Shown piece after piece: positions 6,094 through 12,576 of a DNA stretch of 12,576 nucleotides. Below the pieces are notes generated by a model. The model was not told the DNA's origin. It searched no databases and saw nothing but the letters and a program-made list of their open reading frames with translations. Each line of letters begins with the position of its first letter. Position 1 is the stretch's first letter. Source of the stretch: Candidatus Krumholzibacteriia bacterium (GTDB taxonomy: Bacteria; Krumholzibacteriota; Krumholzibacteriia; G020349025); NCBI GenBank assembly GCA_035649275.1, contig DASRJW010000020.1:1-12576 (forward strand), given 5' to 3'. The position numbers and the translations under genes are program-made.

Positions 6094-8430
6094 TTAGGCG
6101 AGACGGGAGATGCCGAGGGCGCGCATTTTACGGCGCAAGGTGGTGACGTGCATCTCGAGGCTGCGCGCCGCGGCGGTGAGATTGCTCGGATGGGCGCGCA
6201 AGGCCGCTTCGATGAGGGCGCGTTCATGGCCGCGGCGCGATTGGCGCAGCGACGTGGAGGACCCAACCGCCACCGGTTCTGGCAGCGCGGCCGCCACCCG
6301 GCGCTGCATGGCGCGCCGGATGAGCTCGTTGCGCAGCTCGCGCGCGTTCCCGGGCCACGGCTGCGATTCCAGCTCGGCGAGGAGCGCCGGCGTGAGTTGC
6401 AGGCGATCCTCCAGCCCTTCGTGGCGCAGGAAGTGCAGTGCCAGGAGCGCCACGTCGCTGCGGCGCTGGCGCAGCGGCTTGATCTCCAGCGGGTGCACAG
6501 CCAGACGATGGAAAAGGTCGGCGCGGAAATCGCCGTTCGTCACCCCGCGCCGCAGCGGCCGGTTGGTGGCGGCGACGATCTTCACCCGCACGTGGCGTTC
6601 GCGGATCTCTCCGATCCGGCGCAGCACGCCGTCGTCCAGGAAGCGCAGCAGCTTCGCTTGCAGTTCCTGCGGCATCTCGCCGATCTCGTCCAGGAGGAGC
6701 GTGCCGCCGGCAGCCTGTTCGAGCAGGCCCGGCTTCTCGCCGCTGGCGCCGGAGAAAGCGCCGCGGGCATGACCGAAGAGCTCGCTCTCGAACAGATCGC
6801 GCGGGATGGCGGCGCAGTTCACCGCCACGAAAACGCCGTGGCAACCGGAGAGAACATGCAGCGCCCGGGCGACCAGCTCCTTCCCGGTGCCAGATTCGCC
6901 TTCCAGGAGTACCGGGTGCGGCGAGGCGGCGAAGGCCGGGAGATCTTCGAGCAACGCCAGCAGCTCTGGATCGGCAGTGACGAAACCGTGGCGGCCGCTT
7001 GGGCTCGCCGGCGGCGTCGTGGCTGCGGGCCGCAGGGCTTCGACGCGTTCGAGGATCCAGCCGCAGGCCGGCAAGGACTCGCGCACGAAATCGCGCAGGG
7101 AATCGAGGAGCGGCACCAGGGCAGCGCTCGGTCTCTCGGCTTCGGATTCCGCCAGCGCCAGCTGGGTGAGAGCGGCCTCGAACAAGCGGCCGCAACTCTC
7201 CAGGACTTCCGCAGCGGCACGGAAAGCGGCGCGGGCCTGCTCGTCCTCGCCCTCCGCCAGCAGGATGCGGGCACGGACGCGCTCCACGCAGCCCCGCTCG
7301 CGCCGATCGTGGTGCCTCTGGCAGAGCGCTTCCGCTCGCGCCCAGTGCTCCCGCGCCTCGGCCCCGCGGCCCTGGACGGCGAGCACCTCCGCCAGGCGCC
7401 AGCTCGCTTCCACCATGAGATCCCCATCGGGGGCGATGTCGGCGGCTTGGGCGAAGGCCTGGCGGGCATGGCTTTCGGCCGCTTCGAGGCGGCCGCAGTC
7501 GAAGTCGATCTGGCCGAGGAACTCGTGGCACAAGCCGATCTGCCGCGACATGTCCGCACTGGTGCGCTCGAGCGCCGCGGCGAAGTAGCGGCGGGCCTCG
7601 ACGAAGTGGCCGCGCAAGCGGGCGCAGTGACCGAGACCGTTCAGCGCGCTCACTTGCTCGCTGCGCAGACCGCAGCGCTCGAAGACGGCGAGCGTCGCCT
7701 CGTAGAGAGCGCGCGCTTCCGCCTCGTGTCCGAGATGTACCTCGGTGACCGCGAGGTTCTCGCGCGCCAGCGCCAGGCGCTCTTCGGCGGCGCCGGCTTC
7801 GACCAAGGAGAGAACGGCGAGCTGCAGCTCGTCGCGGCCGGCGCGGATCTCGCCGCGAGCGTTGAGGATCAGGCCGAGGTTGGTGTTGCAATGGGAGAGA
7901 TTGAGGGCGTCGCCGGAGAGACGGAAGAGCTCGGCAGCACGCCGCGTCAGCGCTTCCGCTTCGAGATAGCGACCGATGCGGAAGAGTGCCACCCCCTCGA
8001 CCTTGAGCGCGTGGGCGAGAAGGCGCGGCGAAGCATTCTCCATCAACGCCGACTGCAACCGCCGCACGCCAGCGAGAGAGGCGTCGTAACGGCCTTCGTG
8101 GATGGCGAGGCGCCAGTGCTCGAGCACGGCGAGTTGCGCCGCCAGCGCCGGGTCCGATTCGAAAGTCTGGAAATCGGCGCGGAAGAAAGCGTAGCCATCC
8201 CAGTTCTTGGTGAGCGCCAGGCTCCAGCCGACGGCCTCGAGGGCGCGCTGGTCCGCGGCCAGCTCCGGAAGCGACAGCTGGGGCCGCGCCGCGAGCCAAG
8301 ACTCGGCCACGACGGTATACAGACCGCGACCGTAGTCCTCGATCCAACGGCGTCGAAGCTGGGAAGTGACCCCGCTCCCTACGTCACGGATGACGTTTGC
8401 CATCGCTGCGATCAGCCCCCCTCGCTGCAC
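6094..8430 (-). CDS. TPR-repeat sigma-54-dependent transcriptional activator with Fis-type HTH
   Basis: A 778-residue transcription factor. Residues about 100-430 are helical TPR-like repeats (pairs such as ALFRIGRYLEAEALTRRA and LGHEAEARALYEATLAVF). Residues about 480-710 form the sigma-54-activating AAA+ domain: Walker A GESGTGKE (511-518), GAFSGA loop (557-562, normally GAFTGA), Walker B TLLLDEIGE (577-585), and the arginine-finger region FRADLFHRL (635-643). The C-terminus (about 735-775) is a Fis-type helix-turn-helix. There is no receiver, GAF, PAS or FHA domain, so signal input probably comes through the TPRs by protein or peptide binding. The start is uncertain: GTG 8430 or ATG 8403; an AG-rich GAGGGGGG lies between them. 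It follows a small exported-protein gene by 47 bases. Targets and ligand are unknown. Confidence 0.9.
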   Translation of the reverse strand: MQRGGLIAAMANVIRDVGSGVTSQLRRRWIEDYGRGLYTVVAESWLAARPQLSLPELAADQRALEAVGWSLALTKNWDGYAFFRADFQTFESDPALAAQLAVLEHWRLAIHEGRYDASLAGVRRLQSALMENASPRLLAHALKVEGVALFRIGRYLEAEALTRRAAELFRLSGDALNLSHCNTNLGLILNARGEIRAGRDELQLAVLSLVEAGAAEERLALARENLAVTEVHLGHEAEARALYEATLAVFERCGLRSEQVSALNGLGHCARLRGHFVEARRYFAAALERTSADMSRQIGLCHEFLGQIDFDCGRLEAAESHARQAFAQAADIAPDGDLMVEASWRLAEVLAVQGRGAEAREHWARAEALCQRHHDRRERGCVERVRARILLAEGEDEQARAAFRAAAEVLESCGRLFEAALTQLALAESEAERPSAALVPLLDSLRDFVRESLPACGWILERVEALRPAATTPPASPSGRHGFVTADPELLALLEDLPAFAASPHPVLLEGESGTGKELVARALHVLSGCHGVFVAVNCAAIPRDLFESELFGHARGAFSGASGEKPGLLEQAAGGTLLLDEIGEMPQELQAKLLRFLDDGVLRRIGEIRERHVRVKIVAATNRPLRRGVTNGDFRADLFHRLAVHPLEIKPLRQRRSDVALLALHFLRHEGLEDRLQLTPALLAELESQPWPGNARELRNELIRRAMQRRVAAALPEPVAVGSSTSLRQSRRGHERALIEAALRAHPSNLTAAARSLEMHVTTLRRKMRALGISRLA

Positions 8431-8477
8431 AGCTGTGGCGCGTCTTGCGCTCGAAACGTGACCGTGGCGCCGGCGCT

Positions 8478-8828
8478 TTATTGCACGAAGGCGAAAAACC
8501 TTCGCAAGAACTCGCGGCTGCTCACGATGAGTCTCCTCACGGTACCGAGGTTCCTGACCTGGACCGGAGTCGCGGACCCGGATGATCCGTGATCGGGCTC
8601 GGACATTTGCACGGTCGTGCGCCGCCCAGGGGGCGGATTCACCGTGGGCTGGTCGTCATCGCCGATCCCCGGAGTACCGGGTTGACCACTCCCGTAGCCC
8701 GGAGTTTCCATCTGCTGAGCGCGGATGGAGTGGGCACTGCGTGGTGTGATGCAGAGTGTCGTGACGAGAAGGGCCAAAAACAAAACGGGAACATTCCCGA
8801 AACCGCGGAGACTAGTCTTGCGAAACAT
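8478..8828 (-). CDS. Small exported Gly/Pro-rich protein, unknown function
   Basis: A 116-residue protein I do not recognise. The N-terminus looks like a signal peptide: basic FRKTSLR, then hydrophobic VPVLFLALLVTTLCI, with likely cleavage around residues 33-38 (SAHS or IRA). The mature part is rich in Gly, Pro and Asp (for example GIGDDDQPTVNPPPG), then ends in a basic, hydrophobic C-terminal segment (REFLRRFFAFVQ). It has no cysteine in the mature region. The ATG is supported by GAGGG five bases upstream on the minus strand, and a plausible promoter lies at 8941-8970. It precedes the TPR/sigma-54 regulator gene by 47 bases on the same strand, so the two are probably one transcript. A role as signal or ligand for that regulator is inference only; it could also be an unrelated cell-envelope peptide. 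Confidence 0.6.
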   Translation of the reverse strand: MFRKTSLRGFGNVPVLFLALLVTTLCITPRSAHSIRAQQMETPGYGSGQPGTPGIGDDDQPTVNPPPGRRTTVQMSEPDHGSSGSATPVQVRNLGTVRRLIVSSREFLRRFFAFVQ

Positions 8829-8940
8829 CGATGCCCTCGTCGGGTTGCGCTCGAGACATCGCGCCGCGCTCTGGACGACGCGACAGGCACCTTCGACCCC
8901 GTCGCGACCTTTCTGGTCTCACTCAGGGGTTACGTCGCAA

Positions 8941-8970
8941 AGGATAGGACTCGACGCCGCAGGACGTCAA
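8941..8970 (-). promoter_or_regulatory. Candidate sigma-70-type promoter for the small-protein/regulator unit
   Basis: Minus strand: TTGACG at 8970-8965 (5 of 6), an 18-base spacer, TATCCT at 8946-8941 (4 of 6). A transcript starting near 8934 would have a leader of about 105 bases before the small exported protein. No sigma-54 promoter (GG-N10-GC type) was found here. Confidence 0.45.
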
Positions 8971-9089
8971 GAAGGGGGATCGACGTCTGGGGTCGAGCCT
9001 CGAAAGCAGGGGGCTCGGCATGGGTCGAATCACTCGCTGACCCGATCGCTGCCGCCGGTCTCGGGGTCGCTGCACGTGCGGGCCAACAC

Positions 9090-9133
9090 CTTCACTCGCG
9101 GTTGGCGCGCGGCCAGCCCTCCACGGAGTGAAG
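9090..9133. repeat. Long two-part stem-loop
   Basis: CTTCACTC (9090-9097) pairs with GAGTGAAG (9126-9133). Inside it GGTTGGC (9100-9106) pairs with GCCAGCC (9112-9118) with one G-U pair and a five-base loop. It could be an RNA element or a protein-binding inverted repeat. Confidence 0.55.
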
Positions 9134-9282
9134 CGAATTGAAACGGCCCGGGGCAGCAAGGGTTCTCTAGGGCTTTTCGACCGGTGTGTTTTCGCACCTC
9201 GGGCGACGGGACCGTAGCGTTCCTGCTCCGGTCCTCCGCAAGCCTTGATCTGGCAGTCGTTCGGTCGCGGCAAGAGCGAATT

Positions 9283-9333
9283 CTGACCGGCGGCAACCCC
9301 GGAGGAGTGGAGCAAGGACGCTCCGCTGGTCAG
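9283..9333. repeat. Eleven-pair stem-loop in the gene-less region
   Basis: CTGACCGGCGG (9283-9293) pairs with CCGCTGGTCAG (9323-9333); the only non-Watson-Crick pair is one G-U if read as plus-strand RNA. The mirrored reading on the minus strand would give an A-C mismatch at that place, so the plus strand is favoured slightly as the RNA strand. Confidence 0.5.
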
Positions 9334-9657
9334 GCGTTCACCCTGCCTCGAGTGATGGCGCAGCTCGCTGCAGGAGCGCACGTTATGCGATTGAGCTGGA
9401 AACCGGTACGGGCCGTGCAAGGAGAAGAATGGACTCGACGAGAGTCTCTCGATCGAGCCGACCTCTACCCCCCTTGAGTGCGGCCCGGACGAGACGACGA
9501 CTCGGTCGTCCAAGGAGCGTCGGGGCGAAGGATGACTTCCTCGCGTGGTCAGCGACCCCGGCGCTCCCCCTCGACTTGAAAATCGCGTCGTGGGGGTGCG
9601 TGCCAGAAGGAACACCCCTTAGGCTCCGCCGTTGGGTTCGGGTCATCGTGCCGCCGA

Positions 9658-9673
9658 TTGGGTGAACACCCAA
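9658..9673 (-). terminator. Hairpin downstream of the urate-oxidase-N gene
   Basis: A compact perfect stem, TTGGGT (9658-9663) with ACCCAA (9668-9673) and a four-base loop, lies about 80 bases beyond the stop of the minus-strand membrane-protein gene. No U-run follows. A second stem lies at 9593-9618. Either could end that transcript, or both could belong to the structured region. Confidence 0.25.
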
Positions 9674-9754
9674 GGATCGAGGGGGCAGGCGGGCGGTGAC
9701 CGGGTTCGAGGCCGCACTCCTCGACGCGATTGCTTTCCTCGGGATCCGCTCCCC

Positions 9755-10528
9755 TCAGAAGCCTTTGATCTTCGGCGCGTGGCGCAGCAGCATCGACGTC
9801 ACCCACCAGCCGAGGAGAACGGCAGCGAGCAGCAGGAGCCAACCGGTGCTGCCCGTGTTCGCCCAGGTGGTGTGCGTGTTCACCATCGTCCACATGAGAG
9901 GGACGGACATATAGGTGTTCTGGCGCGAGCGGGTTGCAGCCAGTGCCACGACCGCAGGGTCGGGGGCCTGGCCGCTCTTCACGGCCTGGATGATCTGCCG
10001 CTGGGAGGGCCAGATGCGGAACCAGACGTTGAAGGCCATGATGGTGCCGAACAGGGCGCCGGTGTGGATGACGTAGCCGCGGTAGCCGAAGCCCGCCCAA
10101 TGGCCGAAGAGATACACCATGGCAGCGACCAACAAGAAACCCACGGCGATCGCCGCCTTCATGTTGGTCTTCCCCAAGGATTTCATCAAACGATCGTAAA
10201 CCAGCGGCGCGAGCAGGATGAGCACCAGCATCACGAACGAGCCTGCGCTCCAACCATGGGCGGGATCGTCGAAGACGACACCGCCTTGATAGAAGACGAG
10301 CATGAGCAGGAGCACGCCGGTGCCCCAGGTCCACACTGCCGCGTGGCGGAACCAATAGAGAGCGCGCGGCATGAGCTCGGGCACGACCTTCTTCTTCGTG
10401 TCGCCATCCATGGTCGGCGCGAAGGCGCTGTTCACGAAATTGAAGAAATAGAGCAAGCCGATCCACAGGACGCCCGCGACGACGTGCATCCAGCGGAAGA
10501 GCGACTCGAGGACAGCGGTGACCTGCAT
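9755..10528 (-). CDS. Urate-oxidase N-terminal-domain (PuuD-like) multi-pass membrane protein
   Basis: A 257-residue integral membrane protein that resembles the urate oxidase N-terminal domain family (Urate_ox_N), the membrane half of urate hydroxylase PuuD. Hydrophobic segments lie near residues 12-33, 57-80, 95-112, 122-142, 150-170 and 228-248, with a further weaker one near 205-220. Several histidines sit in or beside these helices (His15 in RWMHVVAGVLWIG, His62 in WFRHAAVWTW, His155 in VIHTGALFG, His219 in VNTHTTW) and could bind haem. The cytochrome c domain (CxxCH) found at the end of PuuD is absent; the protein ends soon after the last helix. Urate activity is therefore unproven, and a haem-dependent electron-transfer role is equally possible. 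ATG 10528 was chosen because AAAGGAG stands seven bases upstream; an earlier in-frame start at 10603 adds a non-hydrophobic tail. Confidence 0.75.
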   Translation of the reverse strand: MQVTAVLESLFRWMHVVAGVLWIGLLYFFNFVNSAFAPTMDGDTKKKVVPELMPRALYWFRHAAVWTWGTGVLLLMLVFYQGGVVFDDPAHGWSAGSFVMLVLILLAPLVYDRLMKSLGKTNMKAAIAVGFLLVAAMVYLFGHWAGFGYRGYVIHTGALFGTIMAFNVWFRIWPSQRQIIQAVKSGQAPDPAVVALAATRSRQNTYMSVPLMWTMVNTHTTWANTGSTGWLLLLAAVLLGWWVTSMLLRHAPKIKGF

Positions 10529-10535
10529 CTCCTGT

Positions 10536-10542
10536 CTCCTTT
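10536..10542 (-). promoter_or_regulatory. Strong Shine-Dalgarno site for the urate-oxidase-N gene
   Basis: AAAGGAG on the minus strand with a seven-base spacer to ATG 10528 decides the start of the membrane protein. Confidence 0.7.
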
Positions 10543-10729
10543 GCCTGCGGCGGACGGCCTGGTGCAGCCACGGCGCCAGGCCCGAGGGCGTACAAGGCGA
10601 CACTGCGAGCGGGCCTTAGGGAACTATCCGGGGCCCGGCGGTCCTGCGCGGGCCGCCACCACGGCGCTCACTCTTCGGGCCGGGGAGCGGCGTGTCAACC
10701 CCGAAGCCCCCACCGCGTCTGGAGAGGAC

Positions 10730-10744
10730 GCGCACACTGTGCGC
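10730..10744. promoter_or_regulatory. Operator-like palindrome
   Basis: GCGCACA (10730-10736), one central base, then TGTGCGC (10738-10744): a perfect inverted repeat in the divergent promoter region, with the symmetry expected of a dimeric repressor site. The binding protein is unknown. Confidence 0.4.
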
Positions 10745-10821
10745 ACCAACCGCAATGTCGGGCGTGGGCGCTGCTAGAGGGCGCGGTGCGGCCGGCTGCG
10801 TGCGGCCGGGCCTCGTTCGTG

Positions 10822-10848
10822 GCGCCCCTCGGGGCGCTGTGCTAGGGT
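10822..10848 (+). promoter_or_regulatory. Palindrome plus extended -10 promoter element for gltX
   Basis: GCGCCCC (10822-10828) and GGGGCGC (10831-10837) form a near-continuous palindrome. Three bases later comes TGCTAGGGT (10840-10848), an extended -10 element (TGn plus TAGGGT, 4 of 6 to TATAAT). No clear -35 lies 17 bases upstream, as is common with extended -10 promoters. The gltX start is about 60 bases past the expected transcription start. Confidence 0.4.
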
Positions 10849-10914
10849 GCCTTGGGGCCGGGTTTGGGGCCCCCACTTGGCGCTTCGAGGGCCGCGCCCT
10901 CACGAGCCCCCACC

Positions 10915-12570
10915 ATGCCGGGAAAACCGCAACCTGCCAAGAACGCGCCTGTGCGCGTGCGCTTCGCCCCCAGCCCGACGGGGCATCTCCATGTCGGCGG
11001 GGCTCGCACCGGGCTGTTCAACTGGCTGTTCGCCCGCAAGCTCGGCGGGGCCTTCGTGCTCCGCATCGAGGACACCGACGCCCAGCGTTCCACGGAGGAA
11101 TCCACCCGCGGCATCCTGGAGTCGCTGCAGTGGCTAGGGCTCGATTGGGACGAGGGTCCGGGAGTGGGAGGCGACTTCGGTCCGTACCAGCAGACGCGGC
11201 GCAACGTGCTGTATCGCGCCGAAGCGGAGCGGCTCGTGCGCGAGGGGCGCGCCTATCGCTGCTTCTGCACCCGGGATGTCCTGGAGGCACGGCGCGGGGA
11301 AGCGGCGCCGGGCGGCGGGGCGCTGCGCTACGACGGTCGCTGCGCTGGGATCGAGCCGGAAGCAAGCGAACGGCGCGCTACAGCGGGGGAAGCCTACGTG
11401 GTGCGCTTGCGCATGCCGCAGAGCGGCGAAGCCCGCTGGCTCGATCTCTGCCGCGGCCCGCTCGCCTTCGCGCTCACCGAGTTCGACGATTTCGTCCTGC
11501 TCAAGTCGGATGGGCAACCCACCTACAACTTCGCCGTCGTGGTCGACGACGCCAAGATGCGCATCAGTCACGTGATCCGCGGCGACGATCACATCTCCAA
11601 TACACCGAAGCAGCTGGCGCTCTTCGATGCCCTCAAGTTCCAGCGCCCGGAGTTCGCCCACTTGCCGATGATCATCGGCGCCGACAAGACCCGCCTCTCC
11701 AAACGGCACGGTGCCACTTCGGTCATGGCCTTCCGCGATCTCGGCATCCTGCCGCAGGCGATGGTGAACTACCTGGCGCTCCTCGGCTGGTCTGCCGGCG
11801 ACGATCGCGAGGTGTTCACCCGGGAAGAACTGGTGTCGTATTTCGCCCTCGACAAGGTGAGCCGCAACCCCGCGGTGTTCGACGTGCAGAAGCTGGAGTG
11901 GATGAATCGGGAGCATTGGAACCAGCTCCCCTTCGGGGAGAAGGTGCAGGCGCTGCTGCCGGCCATGCGGCAGCACGGCCTGTGGCCGCCGGGTTTCCGC
12001 GCCGATCTGGCGGCGGGACCGCACCTGCGCGTCGTGAGCGGCAGCCCCGAGGACAAGGTGGCGGGGAGCATCTATCCGGTGAGCGAGGAAGAATGGTTGC
12101 AGGAAGAACCGACGCTGGCGGATGAGCTACCGCGCCTGCGTCTCGTTCTCGAGGTGCTGGGCAACCGCTTCGGCGGCCCCCACGACGCGCCGCTCCTGGC
12201 GTACTTCTACACCGACCAATTCCCTTTCGACCCCGCGGCGGTGGCCAAGCACTTGCACGGGGAGGCGGTGCCGGCACGGTTGCGGGCGCTGGCGGATCGC
12301 TTCGAAGCGCTGCGCCACTTCACACCGGAGCCGCTCGAAGCGGCGCTGCGCGAGCTGGCCACGGGGCTCGGCGTCAAGGCGGGCGAGCTCATCCATCCGG
12401 CCCGCGTCGCACTCACGGGCCAAGTGGTGAGCCCGGGGATCTTCGACGTCGTCGCCTTGCTCGGTCGCAGCAAGACGGTGGAGCGCTTGCGGCGCGGCGC
12501 CGCCATCGCCGAGCACGATCGCGCCTTGCCACCGGGGCCCGCTGCTCCAGCGCCGCAGGGGCACCCTTGA
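10915..12570 (+). CDS. gltX: Glutamyl-tRNA synthetase
   Basis: A 551-residue class I aminoacyl-tRNA synthetase that charges tRNA(Glu) with glutamate using ATP, in the cytoplasm. The HIGH-region motif is PSPTGHLHVGGARTGLFNW (about residues 19-37) and the KMSKS equivalent is DKTRLSKRHGA (257-267). A zinc-site pattern like that of E. coli GluRS is present: Cys116-x-Cys118, Tyr139-x3-Cys143. The anticodon-binding half carries NPAVFDVQKLEWMN (318-331) and the typical C-terminal HPARVALTGQVVSPGIFDVVALLG (494-517). It is longer than E. coli GltX (471) partly because of a roughly 10-residue N-terminal tail and a Pro/Ala-rich C-terminal tail of about 20 residues. I prefer ATG 10915 over an in-frame TTG at 10852, although its ribosome site is weak. 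Whether it also charges tRNA(Gln) cannot be told here; no gatCAB or glnS lies in the window. Confidence 0.95.
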   Translation: MPGKPQPAKNAPVRVRFAPSPTGHLHVGGARTGLFNWLFARKLGGAFVLRIEDTDAQRSTEESTRGILESLQWLGLDWDEGPGVGGDFGPYQQTRRNVLYRAEAERLVREGRAYRCFCTRDVLEARRGEAAPGGGALRYDGRCAGIEPEASERRATAGEAYVVRLRMPQSGEARWLDLCRGPLAFALTEFDDFVLLKSDGQPTYNFAVVVDDAKMRISHVIRGDDHISNTPKQLALFDALKFQRPEFAHLPMIIGADKTRLSKRHGATSVMAFRDLGILPQAMVNYLALLGWSAGDDREVFTREELVSYFALDKVSRNPAVFDVQKLEWMNREHWNQLPFGEKVQALLPAMRQHGLWPPGFRADLAAGPHLRVVSGSPEDKVAGSIYPVSEEEWLQEEPTLADELPRLRLVLEVLGNRFGGPHDAPLLAYFYTDQFPFDPAAVAKHLHGEAVPARLRALADRFEALRHFTPEPLEAALRELATGLGVKAGELIHPARVALTGQVVSPGIFDVVALLGRSKTVERLRRGAAIAEHDRALPPGPAAPAPQGHP

Positions 12571-12576
12571 AAGGGC

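Larger units (their letters stand above)
8829..9754. other. Gene-less region with multiple stem-loops; candidate structured RNA
   Basis: No believable protein gene is seen in these 926 bases; open frames exist on both strands but have Arg/Ser/Pro-rich composition, no recognised domain and no good ribosome site. Strong inverted repeats occur in succession: 9090-9097 with 9126-9133 (inner stem 9100-9106 with 9112-9118), 9183-9188 with 9193-9198, 9283-9293 with 9323-9333 (11 pairs, one G-U), 9434-9442 with 9448-9457 (one bulge), 9487-9492 with 9506-9511, 9593-9598 with 9613-9618, and 9658-9663 with 9668-9673. I looked for RNase P RNA, tmRNA, SRP RNA, tRNA and group II intron domain V signatures on both strands and found none. 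Confidence 0.5.
10529..10914. other. Divergent intergenic region between the membrane-protein gene and gltX
   Basis: These 386 bases are very GC-rich. They hold the ribosome site of the minus-strand gene, a perfect palindrome at 10730-10744, a second palindrome at 10822-10837 and an extended -10 element at 10840-10848 facing gltX. A weaker copy of the same -10 style (TGCTAGAGG) is at 10772-10780. No extra gene is seen. Confidence 0.5.

Noticed and set aside
5482-8592. A very long plus-strand open frame antisense to yqgE and the regulator
   Set aside because: It is a by-product of high GC codon use in the genes opposite; the antisense proteins have clear domains and motifs while this frame has none.
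9133-9142. GAATTGAAAC, which resembles the 3' end of many CRISPR repeats
   Set aside because: It occurs once, with no regularly spaced copies and no cas genes nearby.
9520-9550. Minus-strand GAGGAAGTC, similar to the RNase P RNA core GAGGAAAGTCC
   Set aside because: One base is missing, the following conserved bases differ, and the ACAGAA-type partner element is not found.
8923-9615. Minus-strand open frame of about 230 codons in the gene-less stretch
   Set aside because: Ser/Arg/Pro-rich composition with no domain, no convincing ribosome site, and hairpins throughout; the overlapping plus-strand frames are equally open.
9690-9720. GGTTCGAG, resembling a tRNA T-loop
   Set aside because: The flanking bases do not pair into a T-stem and no acceptor, D or anticodon arm fits around it.

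Overview
The window comes from a high-GC genome (about two thirds G+C by eye), with long antisense open frames, strong Shine-Dalgarno sites and mixed gene orientation. The gene set (full-length GluRS, SucA-type dehydrogenase, YqgE, a TPR-coupled sigma-54 activator, lipoproteins with a lipobox) fits a diderm bacterium. The protein style suggests an uncultured lineage such as Candidatus Eisenbacteria, or possibly Myxococcota. That placement is a guess; no marker here settles it.

Layout. Bases 1-570 hold no convincing gene. The first 250 bases are unusually AT-rich and carry a perfect DnaA box, three near-matches, several palindromes and a parS-like inverted repeat, so this may be a replication-origin region. 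Next come a beta-propeller lipoprotein (571-1830, +), a terminator-like hairpin, and a SAM-dependent methyltransferase (2033-2848, +). A short tandem repeat fills the gap to the convergent sucA-like gene.

A minus-strand block runs from 8828 down to 2931: a small exported Gly/Pro-rich protein, a TPR/sigma-54 activator/Fis-HTH regulator, YqgE/AlgH, and a 2-oxoglutarate dehydrogenase E1 lacking about 100 N-terminal residues compared with the enterobacterial enzyme. yqgE and sucA are 29 bases apart and probably co-transcribed. The small exported protein and the regulator are 47 bases apart and probably form a second unit. Their pairing (exported peptide plus TPR regulator) is the best candidate for an undescribed signalling module.

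Bases 8829-9754 contain no believable gene. They hold a promoter for the small-protein unit and a run of at least seven stem-loops (9090-9675), which may be a structured RNA. A stand-alone urate-oxidase-N-type membrane protein (9755-10528, -) is divergent from gltX (10915-12570, +). The 386 bases between them carry two palindromes and an extended -10 element. No tRNA, rRNA, CRISPR array, insertion sequence or prophage gene was seen.
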